Shown: piece after piece, positions 34,032 to 42,975 of the stretch
Position numbering within the stretch: the stretch's first letter is position 1
How the letters are laid out: every line of letters starts with the position of its first letter
NCBI GenBank assembly: GCA_019306065.1
Contig: JAFDMF010000001.1
Location: 1 to 64,000, forward strand
Length of the DNA stretch: 64,000 bases
Direction of reading: 5' to 3'
Source of the DNA: Deltaproteobacteria bacterium
GTDB lineage: Bacteria; Desulfobacterota; Desulfobacteria; Desulfobacterales; JAFDMD01
Made by a program: the position numbers and the translations under genes
Notes under the pieces: model-generated
Database searches by the model: none
What the model saw: the letters and a program-made list of their open reading frames with translations, nothing else
What the model was told of the DNA's origin: nothing

Positions 34032-35996
34032 TTAGTTTTCTTTTAATTCTTTAATGGTTGCAAAATAATCCAATGATTCCGGATTTTTTAAAGAATCTTT
34101 GTTTAAAACGGGCTTTCCTTCAATTACTTTTTTAACCGCAAGCTCCACTTTTTTCATATTAAGAGTATAAGGAATATCAGGAACCTCTATAATAAATTTC
34201 GGAACATGACGGGGGGAAGCGTTTGTTCTTATAGTGGTTTTTATTTTATCTTTTAAAGAATCGGTTAATTTGTATCCGTCTGTAAGTTTCACAAATAAAA
34301 CAACTCTTATGTCATTTTCCCAATTTTGCCCTACTACAAGGCTGTCGTTAATCTCTTCGATCTGTTCTAAATGTCTGTAAATTTCGGCTGTTCCTATCCT
34401 TACGCCGCCCGGATTCAAGGTGGCATCCGAGCGCCCGTGCATAACAACTCCTCCGCGATCGTTTATTATTATAAAATCTCCGTGCCTCCATATTCCCGGG
34501 TATGTATCAAAATAAGCGGCAAGGTATTTTTTATTATCCGAATCATCCCAAAAAGCTATCGGCATAGACGGAAAAGGAGCCTCGCATACAAGCTCCCCTT
34601 CTTGATTAATAACAGGTTTTTCGTCATATCCGAATGATGAAACCTTCATTCCAAGTCCTCTGCATTGAAGTTCTCCTGCATAAACAGGAAGCATAGGATT
34701 GCCCAACGCAAAGCATCCGTTCAAATCCGAACCTCCGGAAATGGAAGCAAGCTGAATATCTTTCTTAACATTATTATAAATGTATTCAAAGCCTTCTATA
34801 GAAAGAGGCGAGCCTGTAGACAAAACGGCTCTTAAAGCCGAAAGATTATATTTTTCAGCAGGTTTTGCCTCGGAATCCATAAGAGCGCTTATGTAACCGG
34901 CGCTTGTTCCGAATACGCTTATTTTTTCATCTTCAGCCATCTTCCATAAAGCGTCAGGGGCGGGATGAAAAGGGTTGCCGTCAAAAAGAACAACGGAAGC
35001 CCCTACAGAAAAAGCGCATACAAGCCAGTTCCACATCATCCAACCGCAGGTGGTAAAATAAAAAATTGTATCTTCCCGTTTAAGATCAGTATGCAAGATA
35101 TGCTCTTTCATCTGATTTATTAATACTCCGCCAGCGCTTTGAACCATACATTTCGGAAGTCCGGTGGTGCCGGAAGAATACATTATATAAAGAGGATCGT
35201 TAAAATCAACCTGCGTAAATTCTATTTTCTGCCCGCTTTTATCCGATATAAAATCATCGTAAAAAACAGCGTTAGGAATATCTTTTATGTCCGGCGAAGC
35301 TTCGATAAACGGAATTATCACAACCTTTTCTATGGAAGGAAGCTTTTTTACAATATCGGCTATATTTTTTAAGGAATCTATCTTTTTACCTTTAAAAAAA
35401 TATCCGTCCGCAGTAAATAAAATTTTAGGTTTAATCTGCCCGAATCTGTCTAAAACTCCTTTTATGCCGAAATCGGGAGAACAGGAAGACCATACCGCTC
35501 CCAAACTTGTAGAAGCAAGCATTGCTATAACCGCCTCTGGTATATTAGGTATGAAACCGGAAACTCTATTCCCTTTTTTAACGCCTGCTTCTTTCAAAGA
35601 TAAAGCAAGCCTTGCGGTATTATCATATAATTTTGAATAGGAAATTTTTATAGACGGTTTATCCTCTCCTTTAAATATTATTGCAGTTTTATCATCTTTG
35701 TATCTAAGAAGATTTTCGGCAAAATTAAGCTTTGCCCCCAAAAACCATTTTGCAAAAGGCATCTTTGTTTCGTCGTCTATTACTTTATCAAAAGACTGAA
35801 AAAAGCGTATATCTGCAAACTCCCACATTGCCGCCCAAAATTCGGATATGTTATTAACAGACCATTCATATAATCCGTCATAATTCACAAAGTTATAACC
35901 GTATTTTTTATTTGCAAACCCCATAAATTTTTTCATATTTGAATTGTTTATTATCTCTTCGGACGGCTGCCATAATAATTTGGGACTATTTATCAT
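34032..35996 (-). CDS. aacS: Acetoacetyl-CoA synthetase
   Basis: A 654-residue acyl-adenylate-forming ligase that activates acetoacetate to acetoacetyl-CoA with ATP. The N-terminal cap (LWQPSEEIINNSNMKKFMGF) and the EFWAAMWEFADI block are specific to the AacS branch rather than to acetyl-CoA synthetase. The phosphate-binding loop is YIMYSSGTTGLPKCM, followed by TTCGWMMWNWL and the adenylate motif HGRSDATLNPGGVRIG. A conserved C-terminal lysine stretch is NMKKVELAVKK. It suggests ketone-body or C4-acyl metabolism, in line with gcdA. Confidence 0.93.
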   Translation of the reverse strand: MINSPKLLWQPSEEIINNSNMKKFMGFANKKYGYNFVNYDGLYEWSVNNISEFWAAMWEFADIRFFQSFDKVIDDETKMPFAKWFLGAKLNFAENLLRYKDDKTAIIFKGEDKPSIKISYSKLYDNTARLALSLKEAGVKKGNRVSGFIPNIPEAVIAMLASTSLGAVWSSCSPDFGIKGVLDRFGQIKPKILFTADGYFFKGKKIDSLKNIADIVKKLPSIEKVVIIPFIEASPDIKDIPNAVFYDDFISDKSGQKIEFTQVDFNDPLYIMYSSGTTGLPKCMVQSAGGVLINQMKEHILHTDLKREDTIFYFTTCGWMMWNWLVCAFSVGASVVLFDGNPFHPAPDALWKMAEDEKISVFGTSAGYISALMDSEAKPAEKYNLSALRAVLSTGSPLSIEGFEYIYNNVKKDIQLASISGGSDLNGCFALGNPMLPVYAGELQCRGLGMKVSSFGYDEKPVINQEGELVCEAPFPSMPIAFWDDSDNKKYLAAYFDTYPGIWRHGDFIIINDRGGVVMHGRSDATLNPGGVRIGTAEIYRHLEQIEEINDSLVVGQNWENDIRVVLFVKLTDGYKLTDSLKDKIKTTIRTNASPRHVPKFIIEVPDIPYTLNMKKVELAVKKVIEGKPVLNKDSLKNPESLDYFATIKELKEN

Positions 35997-36325
35997 TTTT
36001 TACCTCGCTTCTTTTCTTGATTCATAATATTTTATATAATCATCCCTTGTTGCGTCTCATTTTTTCTTGTTTATAATTTTATTATGAGATTCCTCCTCGC
36101 TTCGTTCGCCGAAATAACGCTGTAAAAAACGCCAGCCAAAATAAGAAGTCTGTCATTTCGACCGAAGAGAGAAATCCTTCTTTTATTTTGTTTGCTTTTT
36201 TATAACCATTCTTCTTTCCGGTTAAAATTTAGCCATGTTTCTATATATATTTTAATATTTCGTCCTTACGGGGTTTTTAAACCCTGTGAATAATCCAAAT
36301 TCGGCTGGGTAACTAAATTAAAAAA
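35997..36325. other. Intergenic region, repeats only
   Basis: A 329-bp gap with an inverted pair of TTTCGA-type repeats and T-rich spacers. The aacS promoter should lie at its left end, but no convincing -35/-10 pair is seen. Confidence 0.5.
36084..36178. repeat. TTTCGA-type repeat, inverted pair
   Basis: A minus-oriented copy (GAGATTCCTCCTCGCTTCG) and a plus-oriented copy (TGTCATTTCGACCGAAGAG) lie about 40 bp apart, with a spacer containing AAATAAGAAGTC also found near 56750. Confidence 0.7.
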
Positions 36326-36757
36326 TCAAGCGTCTTCTTCAGCTCTTTTCTCTTTTTTATTAATCAATTTAAAATAAGCGGAAGTCTCTTTTACAAAAAG
36401 ATAATAGCCGGAATATCCGAACAGTAGAATATTAATTGATAACAATACTAATATTGAATTTTCAAAGCTTACCCGAAGATAAAATACATAACACAAGACG
36501 GATATGACTACTACAAAATTACAAAACATACAAAGGATTCTTGCCCAGTTATACCCCTTAAAAACCAAAATCGTTATTCCTATGCCCGCAACAAGTATTT
36601 TACCCGGAATTTCGTCTAAAAGAATATACAGCGTTAAGAAAAACCAAATCCAGCCCGTAAGAAGAAGAACCATTCCATAACGCGCGCTTTTTGGATATTT
36701 TTCAAAATATTTAAAAGCTTCGTTCGGAAACCTTGTTAAGTCTTTTAAAAATGACAT
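36326..36757 (-). CDS. Small polytopic membrane protein of unknown function
   Basis: About 143 residues from the ATG at 36757, six bases after GGAG; an earlier start at 36769 has no site. It has four hydrophobic helices (about 28-45, 50-66, 74-95, 100-120) and a charged C-terminus (KKEKRAEEDA). No family is recognised with certainty. It is divergent from the symporter gene. The codon pattern and ribosome site support a real gene. Confidence 0.6.
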   Translation of the reverse strand: MSFLKDLTRFPNEAFKYFEKYPKSARYGMVLLLTGWIWFFLTLYILLDEIPGKILVAGIGITILVFKGYNWARILCMFCNFVVVISVLCYVFYLRVSFENSILVLLSINILLFGYSGYYLFVKETSAYFKLINKKEKRAEEDA

Positions 36758-36844
36758 ATTAAACTCCATAATATTTAAAAAAACGATTTTTTTATTTTCG
36801 TTATTACAAAAAAAATAGCAAGTATTATTTTAATAAAAAGCCTC

Positions 36845-36874
36845 TTGACAAATAAAGCGCATTTTTTGTATTCT
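36845..36874 (+). promoter_or_regulatory. Likely sigma-70 promoter of the symporter gene
   Basis: TTGACA at 36845-36850 and TATTCT at 36869-36874 with an 18-bp spacer. It leaves an untranslated leader of about 150 nt before the symporter ATG. Confidence 0.5.
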
Positions 36875-37034
36875 CAACAAAAAATGAATGGTATTTATCT
36901 TTTTTATAACACAATTATAAATAAAATGCTTTATAAAATGAAAGGGGGCGACGAGAAATATTTTTAAGTAAGATTGTCGCGCTTTTTATAAACGCGGCAG
37001 AATTTATTTTATTAAATAAATTAAGGAGGGTATA

Positions 37035-38831
37035 ATGCAGGATACAACATGGGTTTATATAATGCTTGGCTTATATATCGCATATTGTTTTTATTGGGGA
37101 TTAAAAGGTTATTTTACCGAAAAAACATCTTCGGGATATACGATTGCAGGCAGATCAATTCCATTCTTTGCTTTTCTTCTGGCAGCCACTGCCGCCTCTT
37201 TTTCGGGATGGACATTTATCGGACATCCCGGATTGATATGGCGAGACGGGCTTGCTTATGCTTTTGCATCTTTTTATGTACTAACAATTCCTATTACCGG
37301 AACCTTTTTTAACAAAAGAGTATGGCTTCTCGGTAAAAGATATGGGTTTATTACTCCCGGCGACATGTATGCCTATTATTACAATACCGAAACTTTAAGA
37401 TGGCTTGTTGTTCTTACCGCAGTATTATATTCGGTATTTTATTCGGCGGTTCAGTTAGCCGCGGCAGCTGCCTTATTTAAGGTAATTGCCGGCATTCCTA
37501 CATTATGGGGCGCTATTTTTATGAGCTTTATCGTATGGTTTTATGTATGCACCGGCGGACTTAAAGCAAGCACATGGGTAGGAGTCATTCAGTTTATTTT
37601 ACTTGTAGGCGGAATTATTCTGCTCGGTTTTTTTGTTATTATTCATCCTCAGTTCGGAGGCTGGAGCAATTTTTCCAAAGAAGTATTAGCCATGGATCCT
37701 AAATTTTTAGAGGTTCCAAGAATCATCAACTTCGGTCTCGGAGGCGCGGATGGCGAAACCGCATGGACAGCGGTTATGGTTTTAACCTACATGTTTGCAT
37801 TAATGGGTATTCAATCTTCTCCTGCTTTTACAATGTGGACATTCGGACTTAAATCTCCCAAACCTCTTGCATGGCAGCAGGCTTTTATGTCAACATTTGT
37901 AGTAGGCTTTGCTCTTTTCTTCTTTACCGCTTTTCAAGGATTAGGAGCTAAAATTCTTCAGCTGCAAGGCATTGAGGCGTTTCAAAATATTAATCAGGCA
38001 ACTGTAGTTCCAATATTGATGAAAGAATTTTTACCTCCGTTTGTTCTCGGAATAGTTTTTATAGGCGCTATCGCTTCCATACATTCTACGGCGGCTCCTT
38101 ATATAGGAACAGGCGGCTCAATTCTATTAAGAGACGTTTACTGGCGTTATATTAAAAAACAGGAAGCCGGACACAGCGAACAGATATGGGTTAATAGACT
38201 TCTTGCTACGGCGCTTACGATATTAGCGCTTTATGTAGCCCTTAATGCAAAAGCCGCGCTTGTTATACTCGGAGCGCTTGCAACCGCCTTCGGCTTTGTA
38301 ATGTATATATTGCTTTTAGGAGTAATATGGGGCGTAAAATTTCCTTCAAAAGGAGCGGTTCTCGGCGTGTTCAGCGGCATGATAGCGGTTTTTGTTACAT
38401 ATAAAATTTGGCCAAATCCGCTGTCTATGCACTGCGCGTTTTGGGGAACATTTACAGGGCTGGCAGTGGCTTTAATATGCAAAGCTGTCGGTATAAAAGA
38501 CGAGCAGAAAACAATTGAAATTCAGGCGGAGGTAAGAAATTATCTTGACGATATTGACGAGCCATCCGAAACAGGCAAAGCGTGGCGTAGAGTTATGAAA
38601 GTCGCCACCCCTGTATGGTATCTATTTGCAATAGGTCCCGCGTGTATTTTAGGCAATACCGCATTTTCATTTGCAGGATTTCCTCCTCTTTGGTCTTGGC
38701 AGATAACTTGGTGGATAATCGGTATAGTGATGATGTGGGCTCTTTGTTTTAAAGCGGAGATGTCGACCCTTTCGGAAGACAGAATTAAACGCGCCGATAC
38801 GGATACAAACATAGTTATTAAAGAAGCATAA
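37035..38831 (+). CDS. Sodium:solute symporter (SSS family)
   Basis: A 598-residue inner-membrane transporter with about 12-13 helices. Early signatures are SGYTIAGRSIPFFAFLLAATAASFSGWTFIGHPG (a SSS pattern beginning near residue 33), and PITGTFFNKRVWLLGKRYG. The core continues with GGLKASTWVGVIQFILLVGG and ASIHSTAAPYIGTGGSILLRDVY, which contain the sodium-site helices. Members import organic acids, amino acids or pantothenate with Na+. A perfect AAGGAGGG-type ribosome site precedes the ATG. It is followed by a 28-codon reading frame and a strong terminator, together a two-gene unit. The substrate is not readable from sequence; a short-chain acid is plausible given the acyl-CoA genes. Confidence 0.92.
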   Translation: MQDTTWVYIMLGLYIAYCFYWGLKGYFTEKTSSGYTIAGRSIPFFAFLLAATAASFSGWTFIGHPGLIWRDGLAYAFASFYVLTIPITGTFFNKRVWLLGKRYGFITPGDMYAYYYNTETLRWLVVLTAVLYSVFYSAVQLAAAAALFKVIAGIPTLWGAIFMSFIVWFYVCTGGLKASTWVGVIQFILLVGGIILLGFFVIIHPQFGGWSNFSKEVLAMDPKFLEVPRIINFGLGGADGETAWTAVMVLTYMFALMGIQSSPAFTMWTFGLKSPKPLAWQQAFMSTFVVGFALFFFTAFQGLGAKILQLQGIEAFQNINQATVVPILMKEFLPPFVLGIVFIGAIASIHSTAAPYIGTGGSILLRDVYWRYIKKQEAGHSEQIWVNRLLATALTILALYVALNAKAALVILGALATAFGFVMYILLLGVIWGVKFPSKGAVLGVFSGMIAVFVTYKIWPNPLSMHCAFWGTFTGLAVALICKAVGIKDEQKTIEIQAEVRNYLDDIDEPSETGKAWRRVMKVATPVWYLFAIGPACILGNTAFSFAGFPPLWSWQITWWIIGIVMMWALCFKAEMSTLSEDRIKRADTDTNIVIKEA

Positions 38832-38853
38832 AACTATTAAAGGAGGGAATAAA

Positions 38854-38940
38854 ATGAAAAAAGAAGATATATGCGTAATTGTTTTGGTTCTCTTTTCCAT
38901 CCTCTGGACTGCTTCATTCGGATGGGGCATGTTCGGATAG
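38854..38940 (+). CDS. Small accessory peptide of the symporter (28 residues)
   Basis: A very short gene with an excellent AGGAGGG site six bases ahead of the ATG, 22 bp behind the symporter stop and just before a terminator. The peptide has a charged start (MKKEDIC), a hydrophobic middle (VIVLVLFSILWTASF) and ends GWGMFG: one membrane helix. Tiny single-helix companions behind SSS and related transporters are known in anaerobic bacteria. A stabilising or gating role is inferred. Confidence 0.75.
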   Translation: MKKEDICVIVLVLFSILWTASFGWGMFG

Positions 38941-38977
38941 ATAACAAAAAAAACTTTTATTGATAAATAAAAATCTA

Positions 38978-39013
38978 ACAAAACAGGGCGGTATTTTTAC
39001 CGCCCTGTTTTGT
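38978..39013 (+). terminator. Strong intrinsic terminator behind the symporter unit
   Basis: Perfect 16-bp arms, ACAAAACAGGGCGGTA and its complement, with a TTTT loop, followed by TTTT. It closes the symporter-peptide transcript. Confidence 0.95.
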
Positions 39014-39095
39014 TTTTCAAGTGCCTTTATTCTGACATTAAAACACAAAAAAAAATGATTATAAAACAAAGACGGATTAAAAGGAAAAATTAATA

Positions 39096-39326
39096 ATGAG
39101 CCAGCCTTTTAAAGATATAAAGTGTCAATGCGGAGCGGTTATAACTACAAATAAAAATAAAAGATGGTGTGAAAAATGCGGAAAACCGGTATTTTATGAT
39201 GCAAAAGGTATGAGCAGACATAAAATAAATACGATCTATATAATCCTTATGTTAGTATTCGGTTTTGCTTTTTTAACATATATCTTTATAGAAATGATAG
39301 CCGGCCCAATATCAATGTTCAAATAG
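39096..39326 (+). CDS. Small zinc-ribbon membrane protein
   Basis: 76 residues. An N-terminal zinc ribbon (Cys10-x-Cys12 and Cys25-x2-Cys28, CEKCGKPV) precedes a short linker and one membrane helix (47-66, IYIILMLVFGFAFLTYIFIE). The zinc ribbon would face the cytoplasm. No function is known. It has its own short leader after the symporter terminator. Confidence 0.7.
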   Translation: MSQPFKDIKCQCGAVITTNKNKRWCEKCGKPVFYDAKGMSRHKINTIYIILMLVFGFAFLTYIFIEMIAGPISMFK

Positions 39327-39364
39327 CTCTCATAAAAAACCTCCTCTTTTGCTTGATTTGAAGC

Positions 39365-39387
39365 GGCAGATAAAAATTTTATCCGCC
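39365..39387. repeat. GATAAAAATTTTATC palindrome
   Basis: GGCAGATAAAAATTTTATCCGCC pairs with itself almost perfectly. It looks like the collapsed inner stem of the element at 33886-34028, and the flanking text (CCTCTTTTGCTTGATTTG) also recurs. Confidence 0.6.
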
Positions 39388-39443
39388 TTGATCTCAACTA
39401 AAACAAAATACTTTAAATTTTGGTTATAATAAAGGATTAACAG

Positions 39444-40571
39444 ATGGTTAATAAGCAGCGTCTATCCGAACTTTTTAAATCTTTAGCCGAGATTGACAGC
39501 GAATCCGGCGGTGAAAAAAATATATGCCTTAAAATAAAAAAAATTATGGAATCGCTCGGATGCGAAACCATAATAGATGATGCAAGCAAAAAAGCCGGAT
39601 CAGATACAGGGAATTTAATAGCAAAATTTAAAGGGAATAAATCAAAAGAACCTATAATGCTTAATGCTCATATGGATACGGTTAAACCGGGCAAAGGAGT
39701 AAAAGTACTTTTAAAAGACGGAGTTTTTACCAGCGATGGAACTACCGTTTTAGGAGCGGACGACAAAAGCGCCATAGCAATACTTATAGAAGCCTTAAGA
39801 GCTATAGTTGAAAACAGGCTTGCTTGCGGACCCATTGAATTTGTATTTACCATATCCGAAGAAATAGGGCTTTGGGGAGCAAAATATCTTAATTACGATC
39901 TTATCTCTTCAAAATACGGATATTGTCTTGATACAAAAGATATTTATACATTGGTTGTCCAAGCTCCTGGGGCTAACTTTCTTCAATTTAAAATACACGG
40001 CAAAGATGCACACGCAGGAATTGAGCCGGAAAAAGGAATAAATGCGGTATTAATTGCAAGCAAGGCAATAGCAAATCTTAAACTCGGCAGAATTGACGAA
40101 GAAACCACATGCAATATCGGTTTAATCGAAGGCGGTAAAGCGCCTAATATCGTTCCTTCTTATGTTGTTGTTACAGGAGAAGCAAGAAGCCATAGCGCAA
40201 TAAAATTACAAAAAATAAGCGATAACATAATAGATATATTTAAAAATACGGTTAATCTTTTTAAAAAAAATCATAGCGATAAACTTCCGTATCTTGAAGC
40301 GATATGCGAAAGAGAATTTTTTGCCACCAACTGCGACATATCGCACAAAATCGTTATCCTTGCCCAAAGGGCGGCAAAAAATCTGGGTAAAAAAATCAAA
40401 TTAATAACTACCGGAGGAGGAGCGGACGCTAATATATTTTTTGAAAAAGGCATAATAACAGGAGTGTTGGGAACAGGCATGAAAGATATTCATACATTAA
40501 GAGAATCAATATTAGTAGAGGATATGAAAGAAACTACCGAACTGCTGCTTGAAATATTAAAAATATCATAA
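39444..40571 (+). CDS. M20-family metallopeptidase, PepT-like
   Basis: A 375-residue di-zinc exopeptidase. Metal ligands and catalytic residues are visible: NAHMDTVKPG (His near 76), GADDKSAIA (bridging Asp), ISEEIG (catalytic Glu-Glu) and a late His in MKDIHTLRE. The lid/dimer domain occupies about 180-290 (HGKDAHAGIEPEKGINA). It is close to tripeptidase T-like proteins and cytoplasmic, as it has no signal peptide. It likely trims short peptides. Confidence 0.88.
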   Translation: MVNKQRLSELFKSLAEIDSESGGEKNICLKIKKIMESLGCETIIDDASKKAGSDTGNLIAKFKGNKSKEPIMLNAHMDTVKPGKGVKVLLKDGVFTSDGTTVLGADDKSAIAILIEALRAIVENRLACGPIEFVFTISEEIGLWGAKYLNYDLISSKYGYCLDTKDIYTLVVQAPGANFLQFKIHGKDAHAGIEPEKGINAVLIASKAIANLKLGRIDEETTCNIGLIEGGKAPNIVPSYVVVTGEARSHSAIKLQKISDNIIDIFKNTVNLFKKNHSDKLPYLEAICEREFFATNCDISHKIVILAQRAAKNLGKKIKLITTGGGADANIFFEKGIITGVLGTGMKDIHTLRESILVEDMKETTELLLEILKIS

Positions 40572-40577
40572 AAAATA

Positions 40578-40655
40578 TCACGAAAACGCGACAAAGGAGA
40601 AAGCATGATAGACAAATTGCTTAGCTTTATTTTAACACATATCGCGTTTTCGTGA
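40578..40655. repeat. Inverted repeat with 14-bp perfect arms enclosing a tiny reading frame
   Basis: TCACGAAAACGCGA (40578-40591) and TCGCGTTTTCGTGA (40642-40655) frame a 50-nt loop. Behind it lies a second pair, AAGTCAAAG / CTTTGACTT (about 40663-40696), before the hdrB stop. The gap separates convergent genes. Confidence 0.8.
40605..40655 (+). CDS. Possible 16-codon peptide gene inside the inverted repeat
   Basis: AAAGGAG lies six bases before the ATG at 40605. The frame reads MIDKLLSFILTHIAFS and ends on a TGA formed by the last bases of the right repeat arm. The peptide is hydrophobic and could insert into a membrane. The length makes chance possible, but the ribosome site is better than at many real genes here. 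Confidence 0.25.
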   Translation: MIDKLLSFILTHIAFS

Positions 40656-40704
40656 ATTTGTAAGTCAAAGCTTATTTATGTTATAACTTTGACTTGACTC
40701 TAAT

Positions 40705-41559
40705 TTACAAAATTTTTCTCTTCTTTAATAACTTTTTCGGATTTGTAAAAAATCTCGATAGATGGAAATTGCTCATTTTTTCTTCAAACGTCAAAGAAAG
40801 AATATCCGAAAGATAAAATATTGGAAGTGATTTGTCAAGTTGACAACGCGCTTCTAAATTTAATTGGCACATAACGCATGAGGTAACTATACATTCCGCG
40901 CCGGCGTCTATTGCTCCTTTCATTATATCTTCAACCTTGTCTTTTACAATATCGGGACGCATCGCCGTTAAATAACTTCCGCAGCAAGTTGAAGAATGAG
41001 CCCATCTTAAATTAAAACCTCCCAAAGATGATATAATATGCTCCATTATCCCGTAAAAGCTTTTGCCATGCCTTAATTCTCTTGAAGCGGCAAGCATACA
41101 GCCATAATAAGAAACACATTTTAGTCCGTTTAACCGTTTAACCCTATTATTTAATAAGCCCAACTGCTCCATTATCTCAAGCAATTCAAAAAGATGAGGA
41201 ATATAAAGATGTTTCGGATAATCCTTTCCCCATTTTTCTCTATACTCTTTTTGAAGCTTTTCATCTCGCTCTAAATGATAATATGCTTTTTTTAATTTCA
41301 AATAACAGGCAGGACACGGAACAAATAACAGACTTTCCGATTTGCATAAAGAAAAATTACGACTTAAAAGCTTAAATCCTAATTCGGTATCTATACTATG
41401 AACCGAAGATGACCCGCAACAGTTCCAATCCTCTAATTCTACAAGATTTATATCAAAATTTTCGCAAAATTTTTCAATTGATTTCCCAGTATGCTTTTCT
41501 GCGCTGGCAAGCGAACATCCTGGAAAATATGAAAACTCCGCTAATTTCCTATTTTTCAT
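40705..41559 (-). CDS. hdrB: HdrB-like CCG-domain iron-sulfur protein
   Basis: A 284-residue protein of the heterodisulfide reductase subunit B family. It starts YFPGCSLASAEKHTGKS. It carries two CCG cysteine motifs, CCGSSSVH (near 47) and CCGSYLTAM (near 197), each with an upstream CxxC or C partner (CPACY; YYGCM), which bind the unusual [4Fe-4S] clusters where disulfides are reduced. It starts at the stop of hdrC on the same strand (shared base at 41559), so the pair is coupled. No flavin subunit HdrA follows. An electron-transfer role in anaerobic metabolism is likely; the substrate is unknown. Confidence 0.88.
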   Translation of the reverse strand: MKNRKLAEFSYFPGCSLASAEKHTGKSIEKFCENFDINLVELEDWNCCGSSSVHSIDTELGFKLLSRNFSLCKSESLLFVPCPACYLKLKKAYYHLERDEKLQKEYREKWGKDYPKHLYIPHLFELLEIMEQLGLLNNRVKRLNGLKCVSYYGCMLAASRELRHGKSFYGIMEHIISSLGGFNLRWAHSSTCCGSYLTAMRPDIVKDKVEDIMKGAIDAGAECIVTSCVMCQLNLEARCQLDKSLPIFYLSDILSLTFEEKMSNFHLSRFFTNPKKLLKKRKIL

Positions 41560-42131
41560 TATACAAACAATTTTTTAAAATCATGGATATTTTTAATTTT
41601 AGAAGGCAAAATATTCAATTTATGCTTTGCAAGCATTTTCAAACCCACCTTTCCATCTCTGAACAGGTCTAATTTTTTAAGCTTGTAAGATAACATAATA
41701 CCAATTTTATATGCTCGTCCATGTTTTTTAACGGAGTTTAAAAACTCTTTATGAAAAGTATATATATCGTCCGAAGCAATTTTTACCTTCTCTTTAATAG
41801 CGGTCTCGCGAAGAGCGCTCATTACCGACGGAATATCAATTCCCATAGGACATTCCGACGTGCATGCATTACATCCCACGCAAAGCCATATCGTAGAACT
41901 TTCAAGTAAAGATTTTTTTCCCCCCAGCTGAATAGAACGTATTACTTGATTTGGCATAATATCCATTAAATCGGAAAAAGGACAGCCTGTAGTGCAGGTA
42001 TAACACTGCCAGCATAAGTTTATATTTACTTTTGATCTTTTTTTAATCGACGCGGCAAAATAAAAATCGGAGCTGGATATTTTTTTTACTGAACATGCAC
42101 AATCATTTTCCAATTTCATAGCTCTCGTCAT
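41559..42131 (-). CDS. hdrC: HdrC-like 4Fe-4S dicluster protein
   Basis: A 190-residue protein with two 4Fe-4S motifs: Cys40-x2-Cys43-x2-Cys46-x3-Cys50 (CWQCYTCTTGCP) and Cys84-x2-Cys87-x2-Cys90-x3-Cys94 (CVGCNACTSECP). QVIRSIQLG between them is typical of HdrC. It hands electrons to HdrB. It is the first gene of the pair, with a well-formed promoter about 60 bp ahead. Confidence 0.9.
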   Translation of the reverse strand: MTRAMKLENDCACSVKKISSSDFYFAASIKKRSKVNINLCWQCYTCTTGCPFSDLMDIMPNQVIRSIQLGGKKSLLESSTIWLCVGCNACTSECPMGIDIPSVMSALRETAIKEKVKIASDDIYTFHKEFLNSVKKHGRAYKIGIMLSYKLKKLDLFRDGKVGLKMLAKHKLNILPSKIKNIHDFKKLFV

Positions 42132-42190
42132 TTCTCACCTTCCAGCCTTATTTTTTTTCGGATCATTCCGCTTTCATTTAATGGATCGTA

Positions 42191-42219
42191 TATATAGAAA
42201 TTATAAAACTAATTGTCAA
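42191..42219 (-). promoter_or_regulatory. Sigma-70-type promoter of hdrCB
   Basis: On the minus strand, TTGACA (42219-42214) and TATATA (42196-42191) with an exact 17-bp spacer. A leader of about 55 nt would precede hdrC. Confidence 0.65.
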
Positions 42220-42315
42220 GAAAAATCTATTAAATTTTCTTATGGAAGTGAAAAACATACTTTAAAAAGCCCTAAAAACTAAAAAAAAATTTAATACATA
42301 ATACTGCTGTATAAC

Positions 42316-42975
42316 TTAAATTAAGAAAAAATCTCCTCTTTCCAAAAAGCTGTAATAACCCTCTTTGTTAAATATTATATGATCAAGAAACTCTATGCCA
42401 AGTGTATTGGCGGCTGTTTTTAGTTTTGCCGTAATCATTATATCTTCTTCGCTAGGCATAAAGTCTCCTATCGGATGATTATGCGCCACTATTATTCCGG
42501 ATGCCCTATCCATAAGAGGATCTGCGAAAACCTCTCTGGGATGAATATGATTCATATTAATAAGCCCTACCGATACAACTCTGCTTGTAATAACTTCGTT
42601 TGCTCCGTTTAAAGATATACATATAAAATATTCCTGTTTGCGGTCAGCATAATGTCTTATAATAGAAAATATATCCGAAGAATAAGAAATTTTAAATCCT
42701 TTAGGGTGAATACGACGCCTTGCAAATTCCAATGCCGCTAAGATAAGAGAAGCTTTAGCCTGCCCTACGCCCTTAACCTTTTGTAAATCTTGATGGGCTG
42801 ACGAATCCAGCACTTTCAATACCTGCTTTGAAATGCTTAACACATCATAATTTCCTGCTCCGCTGCCTATCAGAATAGCCATAAGTTCAAGATCAGACAA
42901 AGCCTGCGCGCCTTTTTTTTGAAGCTTTTCGCGGGGTCTGTCTATTTTGGGAATATTTGCAATACGTTTTTTCAT
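42316..42975 (-). CDS. radC: RadC-family JAB domain protein
   Basis: 219 residues. An N-terminal helix-hairpin-helix (RPREKLQKKGAQALSDLELM; VKGVGQAKASLILAALE) precedes the JAMM metal site His165-x-His167-x10-Asp178 (AHNHPIGDFMPSEED). The family was once named for DNA repair, but its biochemical role is still unsettled and many members sit near mobile elements. No mobile element is seen here. Confidence 0.92.
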   Translation of the reverse strand: MKKRIANIPKIDRPREKLQKKGAQALSDLELMAILIGSGAGNYDVLSISKQVLKVLDSSAHQDLQKVKGVGQAKASLILAALEFARRRIHPKGFKISYSSDIFSIIRHYADRKQEYFICISLNGANEVITSRVVSVGLINMNHIHPREVFADPLMDRASGIIVAHNHPIGDFMPSEEDIMITAKLKTAANTLGIEFLDHIIFNKEGYYSFLERGDFFLI

